Assembly: GCA_022865365.1 (NCBI GenBank)
Contig: JALHSW010000436.1
Coordinates: 1 to 10,145 of the forward strand
From: Acidimicrobiia bacterium
Lineage (GTDB): Bacteria; Actinomycetota; Acidimicrobiia; IMCC26256; PALSA-555
DNA length: 10,145 nt
Direction: 5' to 3'
Position numbers and translations under genes: made by a program. The first letter of the stretch is position 1. Each line of letters begins with the position of its first letter. Below the pieces are notes generated by a model. The model searched no databases and had not been told where the DNA came from. It was given only the letters and a program-made list of their open reading frames with translations. Below are positions 6,607 through 10,145 of the stretch, piece after piece.

Positions 6607-7383
6607 TCAGGCGATCTTGAAGGTCATGTTCACCTGGACCGACAGGCTCTGGGATCCCGGCTCGATCGGAGTGCCGGCGTCGGCAGCTGCGGCCTCGGGG
6701 GAGGTGGCGGCGACGACCGGAGGCTCGGGGGTGGTCCCCTCGCTGATCGTGAGGATGTCGCCGAGCTCCACGCCTGCGGCCTTGGCGAGCTGCTCGGCTT
6801 GTGCCTTGGCCCGCTTCACGGCTTCCGTGCGGGCCTGTGCGACGAGCTCGCTGTTGTCGTCGAAGGAGAAGGCGAGGCTGTTGACGATGATCTCGTCGCC
6901 GGCGACCCCGGCGGCCGCGTCGACGATCTTCCCGGCCTTCTCGAGGTCGCGGATCTTCACGTCGACGGTGTTGTTGACGCCGTACGCGATCACGTTCTCA
7001 CCGTTGTCGTCGTATACGGGTGCGATGGAGAGGTTCGACGTCTGGATGTCCTTCTCGTCGACGCCCGCGTCGCGCAGCACGCCGATCAGCTTGTTGCTGA
7101 GGTCGCTGTTGTGGCTGAGGGCTTCGCCGGCGCTCTTGGCCCGGGTGCTCACGCCGACCGTGAGATCGAGCACATCGGGGGTCCCGCGCACCTGTCCCGT
7201 GCCGACGACGTCGATGGTGCGCGGGTTGTCGGTGCTCCCGCTCGACTGCCCGCTCGACTGCCCGCTCGACTGGCGGTGCGTCTGGGCGCTCGCGGCGGCG
7301 CCGCTCACCAGGACGGCACTCGCCAGGGTGATCGATCCGACCAATGCCGCGACTCGCGCGACCTGTCGCTGCCATGTTCGCAT
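6607..7383 (-). CDS. Exported SIMPL (DUF541) domain protein
   Basis: A 258-residue protein with a clear Sec-type signal peptide: basic MRTWQRQVAR, a hydrophobic stretch to about residue 30, and a likely cleavage after ASA at 31-33. A short Ser/Gly/Gln linker (38-50) made of tandem QSSG units leads into the SIMPL domain: 'TIDVVGTGQVRGTPDVLDLT' (56-75), 'GVDEKDIQTSNLSIAPVYDD' in the middle, VNSLAFSFDD near 170, an alanine/lysine-rich helix (RTEAVKRAKAQAEQLAKAAG) and ISEGTTPEPP near the end. SIMPL proteins are periplasmic or surface proteins of mostly unknown function; some have been linked to oxidative-stress tolerance, and others to kinase signalling in eukaryotes. The start is supported by GGAGG four bases before the ATG (7388-7392). 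No partner gene reveals its role here. Confidence 0.92.
   Translation of the reverse strand: MRTWQRQVARVAALVGSITLASAVLVSGAAASAQTHRQSSGQSSGQSSGSTDNPRTIDVVGTGQVRGTPDVLDLTVGVSTRAKSAGEALSHNSDLSNKLIGVLRDAGVDEKDIQTSNLSIAPVYDDNGENVIAYGVNNTVDVKIRDLEKAGKIVDAAAGVAGDEIIVNSLAFSFDDNSELVAQARTEAVKRAKAQAEQLAKAAGVELGDILTISEGTTPEPPVVAATSPEAAAADAGTPIEPGSQSLSVQVNMTFKIA
7237..7272 (-). repeat. Three exact 12-bp tandem repeats encoding a Ser-Ser-Gly-Gln linker
   Basis: The plus-strand unit CCCGCTCGACTG occurs at 7237-7248, 7249-7260 and 7261-7272 without mismatch. In the SIMPL gene it encodes repeated QSSG/SSGQ units directly after the signal peptide. The reading frame is preserved for any copy number, so the linker length could vary between strains without disrupting the protein. 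Confidence 0.95.
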
Positions 7384-7400
7384 CGTTCCTCCAGAAGCTG

Positions 7401-7444
7401 GTGGGACTCGCAGAAGTCAGACTCGCAGAAGTGAGTGGGACTCG
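7401..7444. repeat. Compound direct repeat in the SIMPL 5' region
   Basis: The 13-mer GACTCGCAGAAGT occurs at 7405-7417 and 7420-7432 (15-bp period), and the 10-mer GTGGGACTCG brackets the pair at 7401-7410 and 7435-7444. It lies in the 107-bp gap between the SnoaL-like stop and the SIMPL start, ending 18 bp from the ATG. Spaced near-identical copies one and a half helical turns apart could be a regulator binding site, or simply a slippage product. No known operator consensus is recognised, and no clear -10/-35 pair was found in the rest of the gap. Confidence 0.85.
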
Positions 7445-7490
7445 ACGACCTTTGACGCTGAACGTGCTCTGCCGGTTCCCGGGATGTGCG

Positions 7491-7937
7491 TCAAGCAGGA
7501 GGCGCGGCGGACGCGTGCCCCGCTGCCGCGGCATCCTCGAGGAAGCGCGCGAGCACCGTGTCGGTCTCCTTCGCGTTGTAGATGTCCTCCTCGTACGACC
7601 AGAGGCCGTGGCCGGCATAGTGCAACACCACGGCGACCGCGAACTTGTACTCACCGGTCATGCCCGGCAGCGGGTCGAACACGTTCCAGCAGTACACGAT
7701 GACGCGGTCGCCGTCGATGACGTACCACTCGACCGGGAAGCTCATGCCCGACACCGATCCCATGGTCGCGACGATCCACGCTCGGATCTCCTCCCTGCCG
7801 TGCATCGTGCCCATCTCGTGCTCGACGTAGAGCGCGTCCTCGGTGAACTGGTCAGCCCACGCGCTCCAGTCGTTCGCCACCCCGCGTGCGACGTACTTCT
7901 GGAACTCGGCGTCGACCTCTTTGCGATCGAACGTCAC
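7491..7937 (-). CDS. SnoaL-like / NTF2-fold family protein
   Basis: A 148-residue cytoplasmic protein with the alpha+beta cone layout of SnoaL-like/NTF2 proteins: an N-terminal helical part (VDAEFQKYVARGVANDWSAWADQFTEDALYVEH), the typical GREEIRAWI helix start (about 47-54), and a run of strands (FPVEWYVIDGDRVIVYCWNVF, EYKFAVAVVLHYAG, LWSYEEDIY) forming the pocket. Proteins of this fold act as small polyketide or steroid cyclases and isomerases, dehydratases, or ligand-binding subunits, and the sequence does not decide between these. It starts with GTG two bases after the stop of the MDMPI-like gene (TGA-CC-GTG), so translation is very likely coupled and the two should be co-expressed. The C-terminal tail is alanine-rich and probably disordered. 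Confidence 0.85.
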   Translation of the reverse strand: MTFDRKEVDAEFQKYVARGVANDWSAWADQFTEDALYVEHEMGTMHGREEIRAWIVATMGSVSGMSFPVEWYVIDGDRVIVYCWNVFDPLPGMTGEYKFAVAVVLHYAGHGLWSYEEDIYNAKETDTVLARFLEDAAAAGHASAAPPA

Positions 7938-7939
7938 GG

Positions 7940-8575
7940 TCAGTTCACGATCCGAGCGCGGAGCGTCTCGACGCCCGGGCCCGTCAGGTCGTCGAGCGCT
8001 GCGGGCCGGCCTGCCATGGCCATGAGCAGTGCCTCACCCGGGCCGGTCACCTCGGTGCCGCCGGGGTCGCCCTTCTCCCAGTCGATGTCGGTCGCCCTGA
8101 GGTGCAATCCCTTGATGCGCTTCTTCGCCGGGAGGAAGCCGCTACCGGTCTTGGCCGTCTCGTCGAGCACGACGCGCAGGCGCTCTTCCGGGATCTGACG
8201 CGGGATGCCGAGGGCCCGCCGGATGTCCTGTTGGTGGATCAGCTCGTCGGAGAGCAATCCCGCCGCCTTCACGCCGGGAGGGGTGCGGCGCACGCCGACG
8301 GTGGCGCGCCAGTGGGCCTGAAGGTCCGTGATCGGCGCGGCGCCGCCGTTGATCGCCTCGTCGTTGAGCATCTTGTTGATGCGGAAGCCGTACTTCGCCA
8401 CGGTGGCGATCGTCTTCCCGGTGGTGAGGGTGGCGCCCTCGGTCACGTGCGCCACGACGTCGCGCACCTTCCACGCCGTGCAGAGGGTGGGAGCGTCCCA
8501 CTGCGCGGGCGTGAGCGAGTCGGTGAGGTCGGCGAGGTCGGTGCGCTCGGCATCGACCATCTCCCAGGTGTCCAT
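7940..8575 (-). CDS. Maleylpyruvate isomerase family / DinB-like mycothiol-dependent enzyme
   Basis: A 211-residue protein with the four-helix MDMPI N-terminal (DinB-like) domain: 'LCTAWKVRDVVAHVTEG' with His43, then 'SDELIHQQDIRRALGIP' with Asp110 and His114, which together with His43 sit where the metal ligands of this family are expected. The C-terminus 'TGPGEALLMAMAGRPAALDD' resembles the short SCP2-like end of many such actinobacterial proteins. Members use mycothiol or related thiols in isomerisation, thiol transfer or detoxification; the substrate here is unknown, and the usual Glu ligand appears as Asp by hand alignment. The start is certain: AAGGAGG (8583-8589) lies seven bases before the ATG. 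It is divergent from the thioesterase gene and coupled to the SnoaL-like gene downstream. Confidence 0.87.
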   Translation of the reverse strand: MDTWEMVDAERTDLADLTDSLTPAQWDAPTLCTAWKVRDVVAHVTEGATLTTGKTIATVAKYGFRINKMLNDEAINGGAAPITDLQAHWRATVGVRRTPPGVKAAGLLSDELIHQQDIRRALGIPRQIPEERLRVVLDETAKTGSGFLPAKKRIKGLHLRATDIDWEKGDPGGTEVTGPGEALLMAMAGRPAALDDLTGPGVETLRARIVN

Positions 8576-8587
8576 CGTGCTTCCTCC

Positions 8588-8615
8588 TTGTCGCGAGCGC
8601 CCTGGAGCCTACGCT
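8588..8615 (+). promoter_or_regulatory. Predicted promoter of the thioesterase gene (leaderless geometry)
   Basis: On the plus strand TTGTCG (8588-8593, four of six to TTGACA) is followed after 16 bp by TACGCT (8610-8615, TANNNT type). The -10 ends 8 nt before the GTG at 8624, which would put the transcription start on or beside the start codon. The gene has no usable Shine-Dalgarno, in keeping with a leaderless message. The -35 overlaps the ribosome binding site of the divergent gene. Confidence 0.42.
8606..8611 (-). promoter_or_regulatory. Possible -10 element for the MDMPI-like gene, overlapping the divergent promoter
   Basis: The minus-strand hexamer TAGGCT fits TANNNT and shares two bases with the plus-strand TACGCT (8610-8615). 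Transcription from it would start near 8599 and give a leader of about 24 nt containing the AAGGAGG site. No good -35 is seen at 16-18 bp. If both are real the two polymerases would compete for the same DNA. Confidence 0.3.
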
Positions 8616-8623
8616 CGCCGATC

Positions 8624-9445
8624 GTGACCGACACCGTCCCGGACACCCTGCCGGAAGCCCTGCCCGGTCACATCTTCGACCTCGACGGTGACGTCGTCCA
8701 CCCGACGCCGCTGGCGCGCGGTCCCTGGTCGCCGAACGCGATGCACGGCGGTCCTCCGGCCGCGTTGCTCGCCCGGGTGGTCGAGCGCCACGACCCGGGG
8801 CCGGCAACGTTCGTGGCCCGACTGACGATCGACCTGCTCCGACCGGTCCCGCTGGCTCCGCTCACCGTGGTCGCACGGACCAGCCGCCCGGGCAAGAAGG
8901 TGCAGTGGGTCGAGGCCTCGCTGCTGGCCGACGGCGTCGAGGTCGCTCGCGCGAGCGCGCTGCGGCTGCGCACTGCGCCGGATCTCGGTCTGCCGCTCCC
9001 GCCGGTGCCGGGGCCCGAGCTTCCGCCGCCATCGGCCAGCCCGGAGTTCCGGATCCAGTTCGGACCCGACGCACCGGTCGGCTTCTGGGCCGCGATGGAC
9101 GTTCGCCAGGCGGCGGGGTCATGGACGGAACCGGGACCGGGCGCCGTGTGGTTTCGGCTGCGGGTGCCCGTGGTGGCGGGTGAGACGCCCACGCCGCTCC
9201 AGCGGGTCACGGCGGCGGCCGACTTCGGGAACGGGGTCAGCGCCGCGCTCGCACGGGGGGAGTACCTCTTCATCAACCCCGACCTGTCGATCCACCTCCA
9301 CCGGTACCCGGCGGGTGAGTGGATCGGGCTCGACGCCACGACGGCGGCCGAGCCCGTGGGCGTGGGGCTGGCGGTGAGTCGGCTGCACGACGAGCAGGGC
9401 CCGATCGGCATGTCGCTGCAAAGCCTGCTCGTCGACCGCTTGTGA
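8624..9445 (+). CDS. Acyl-CoA thioesterase-like double-hotdog protein
   Basis: A 273-residue protein of the TesB-like/4HBT_3 type, two hotdog folds in one chain. The first repeat has GPWSPNAMHGGPPAALLARVVE (33-54), with the substrate-pocket HGG, and LTIDLLRPVPLAPLTV (67-82). The second has RVTAAADFGNGVSAAL (194-209) and 'FINPDLSIHLHRYPAGEWIG' (216-235), the usual landmarks of this group. Members hydrolyse acyl-CoA thioesters in the cytosol; chain-length preference is unknown. The GTG at 8624 is chosen because MTDTVPDTLPEALPGHIFDLDG is a natural start and the frame upstream runs antisense through the neighbouring gene. A -10-like TACGCT lies 8 nt before it and no Shine-Dalgarno is present. Its stop overlaps the ATG of a tiny ORF (TGATG), and the epimerase-like gene follows on the same strand, so the two are probably co-transcribed. 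Confidence 0.88.
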   Translation: MTDTVPDTLPEALPGHIFDLDGDVVHPTPLARGPWSPNAMHGGPPAALLARVVERHDPGPATFVARLTIDLLRPVPLAPLTVVARTSRPGKKVQWVEASLLADGVEVARASALRLRTAPDLGLPLPPVPGPELPPPSASPEFRIQFGPDAPVGFWAAMDVRQAAGSWTEPGPGAVWFRLRVPVVAGETPTPLQRVTAAADFGNGVSAALARGEYLFINPDLSIHLHRYPAGEWIGLDATTAAEPVGVGLAVSRLHDEQGPIGMSLQSLLVDRL

Positions 9446-9490
9446 TGAGCACCTCTGGCGGGCACCCTGTGATGGGCACCTCTGGTGGGC
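9441..9490. repeat. Tandem 23-bp direct repeat (27-bp period) spanning the thioesterase stop codon
   Basis: TGTGATGAGCACCTCTGG plus CGGGC (9441-9463) recurs at 9468-9490 with only two differences (A to G and C to T), separated by four bases. The first copy contains the end of the thioesterase gene. The 27-bp period equals nine codons and stays in frame in the small ORF starting at 9445. Possible origins are slippage or a duplicated regulatory site; neither can be chosen from the sequence. Confidence 0.93.
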
Positions 9491-9528
9491 GAGCAGGGCT
9501 CGCGTGGCTCAGGGAGGTCGTGGGATGA
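9445..9528 (+). CDS. Possible 27-residue bridging ORF between the thioesterase and epimerase genes
   Basis: This ORF begins with an ATG overlapping the thioesterase stop (TGATG, 9443-9447) and ends with a TGA overlapping the epimerase start (ATGA, 9525-9528), so ribosomes could in principle pass through all three frames without a gap. It opens MSTSGGHPVMGTSGG, a two-fold peptide repeat produced by the 27-bp DNA repeat, and ends WLREVVG. It has no Shine-Dalgarno of its own and no recognisable family. It may be a coupling or leader peptide, or chance: stop-free frames are common at this GC content and the epimerase gene has its own good ribosome binding site. Confidence 0.25.
   Translation: MSTSGGHPVMGTSGGRAGLAWLREVVG
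9489..9503 (+). other. Small perfect hairpin upstream of the epimerase ribosome binding site
   Basis: GCGAGC (9489-9494) and GCTCGC (9498-9503) pair perfectly around a 3-nt AGG loop. It lies 8 bases upstream of the GGGAGG at 9512-9517. It could modestly shape access to the start site or mark an mRNA processing point. It is short, lacks a T-tract and is unlikely to terminate transcription. Confidence 0.4.
9512..9517 (+). promoter_or_regulatory. Ribosome binding site fixing the epimerase start
   Basis: GGGAGG lies 7 bases before the ATG at 9525. It supports this ATG as the start and shows that the gene can recruit ribosomes independently of the upstream thioesterase. Confidence 0.75.
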
Positions 9529-10145
9529 AGTGCTTCGTGACCGGTGCGACCGGGGCGGTCGGGACACCCTTGGTGCGCGCGCTCGTCGAGGCGGGTCACG
9601 ACGTCCGTGCGGTCGCACGCGACGACGCCAAGGCGAGGCAGCTCCGAGACGCGGGGGCGGACCCGGTCATGGTTGATCTCTTTGACGGCCCTGCGCTCGG
9701 CGACGCCGTCGCCGGTTCCGACGCGATCCTGCACCTCGCGACGAACGTGCCTCCGGTGACGCGAGTCGCCATCCCGTCAGCATGGCGCACGCACAACCGG
9801 CTGCGCACCGAGACCACCGAGTACCTGCTCGCCGGAGCCCGCGCGCACGACATCAGCACGTTCGTGAAGGAGTCGATCACGTTCACGTACCCCGACCGGG
9901 GTGCCGATTGGATCGACGAGTCGGTCGCGCCCGACACGTCGATCAAGCGGCTGCTCCCAACGCTCGAGGGTGAGCACCTGGTCGAGGCGTTCACGACGGA
10001 AGGCGGGTGTGGTGTGGTGCTCCGGTTCGGCCTCTTCTACGGGCCCGACAACCGGTCGATCGACGAGGGGCTGAAGCTGGCGCGGCTGCGAAGCTCATCG
10101 ATCGCCGGTCGAGGTGACAGCTACATGTCGTCGATCCACACCGAC
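9525..10145 (+). CDS. NAD(P)-dependent epimerase/dehydratase-like protein, extended SDR (C-terminus off window)
   Basis: The first 207 codons are present and the frame is open at the right edge. The N-terminus is a Rossmann nucleotide-binding fold: MKCFVTGATGAVGTPLV with the Gly7-x-x-Gly10-x-x-Gly13 loop, ARDD after the second strand, VMVDLFD with Asp51, and AILHLATNVPP (67-77). These mark COG0451-type extended SDRs, usually nucleotide-sugar epimerases, dehydratases or reductases using NAD(P). The expected Tyr-x-x-x-Lys pair is not visible: where it would fall, before the EGEHLVEAF helix, the sequence is LLPTL (143-147). The FVKESITFTYPDRGADWIDE segment (113-132) resembles a branch of actinobacterial oxidoreductases annotated only by fold. 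RFGLFYGPDNRS (167-178) is the usual substrate-side loop. A good Shine-Dalgarno precedes the ATG. The substrate is unknown. Confidence 0.85.
   Translation, partial: MKCFVTGATGAVGTPLVRALVEAGHDVRAVARDDAKARQLRDAGADPVMVDLFDGPALGDAVAGSDAILHLATNVPPVTRVAIPSAWRTHNRLRTETTEYLLAGARAHDISTFVKESITFTYPDRGADWIDESVAPDTSIKRLLPTLEGEHLVEAFTTEGGCGVVLRFGLFYGPDNRSIDEGLKLARLRSSSIAGRGDSYMSSIHTD

Noticed and set aside
5614..7434. Plus-strand open frame of 606 codons opposite the crotonase and SIMPL genes
   Set aside because: It mirrors the codon pattern of the two genes on the minus strand and spans their intergenic gap; no recognisable domain.
7886..8623. Long N-terminal extension of the thioesterase frame
   Set aside because: The upstream 246 codons run antisense to the MDMPI-like gene, whose Shine-Dalgarno and motifs are clear. 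The protein aligns with its family only from the GTG at 8624.
517..9445. A single defence, toxin-antitoxin or biosynthetic cluster
   Set aside because: Apart from the MBOAT/SGNH pair, the genes belong to unrelated metabolic families with several likely promoters; no nuclease, toxin, transposase, polyketide or peptide synthetase was found.
9489..9503. GCGAGC-AGG-GCTCGC hairpin as a terminator between the thioesterase and epimerase genes
   Set aside because: Stem of only 6 bp and no T-tract, placed just before the ribosome binding site of a same-strand gene.
8668..9618. Minus-strand open frame of 316 codons opposite the thioesterase gene
   Set aside because: Arg/Ser/Pro-rich shadow translation with no motif; the plus strand encodes a recognisable double-hotdog protein.

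Overview
The window is high-GC DNA (roughly two-thirds G+C by eye) that reads like an actinobacterium, most plausibly an uncultured member of the Acidimicrobiia or a relative. Pointers are a WS/DGAT-type acyltransferase, a protein of the mycothiol-dependent maleylpyruvate isomerase family (mycothiol is an actinobacterial thiol), a crotonase of a subtype common in actinobacteria, GTG starts, and several genes with no Shine-Dalgarno sequence but a TANNNT hexamer just upstream, as in leaderless actinobacterial transcripts. The taxonomic placement is inference.

Layout. Nine genes lie on the minus strand (read from right to left) and two on the plus strand, diverging from a 48-bp gap at 8576-8623. 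Minus strand, in transcription order: MDMPI-family/DinB-like protein (8575-7940), SnoaL-like protein (7937-7491), exported SIMPL/DUF541 protein (7383-6607), enoyl-CoA hydratase/isomerase-like protein (6546-5761), MBOAT acyltransferase (5711-4278), DUF459-like SGNH hydrolase (4278-3151), archaeal-type phosphoglycerate mutase ApgM (3138-1945) and WS/DGAT acyltransferase (1905-517). A strong 14-bp hairpin (463-515) follows. Beyond it a Tat-exported molybdopterin oxidoreductase starts at 416 and runs off the left edge. Plus strand: a double-hotdog acyl-CoA thioesterase-like protein (8624-9445) and an extended-SDR epimerase-like protein (9525 to the right edge), with a possible 27-codon bridging ORF between them.

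How they may work together. The MBOAT and SGNH genes overlap by one base and look like a cell-surface O-acylation pair, as in alginate and peptidoglycan O-acetylation systems, although the substrate is unknown. The WS/DGAT, crotonase and thioesterase all handle acyl-CoA and fit a lipid-rich metabolism, but only closeness links them. ApgM is a glycolytic housekeeping enzyme caught in the same run. The MDMPI-like/SnoaL-like pair is tightly coupled, with no assignable pathway.

No stretch over 300 bp lacks a gene; the longest gaps are 107 bp (7384-7490) and 100 bp (417-516). I saw no tRNA, rRNA, CRISPR array, insertion sequence or integrase. The most unusual features are short tandem duplications at gene junctions, the bridging ORF, the perfect hairpin and the -10/start geometry of the genes without Shine-Dalgarno sequences. 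I do not see convincing evidence of a wholly new multi-gene system.
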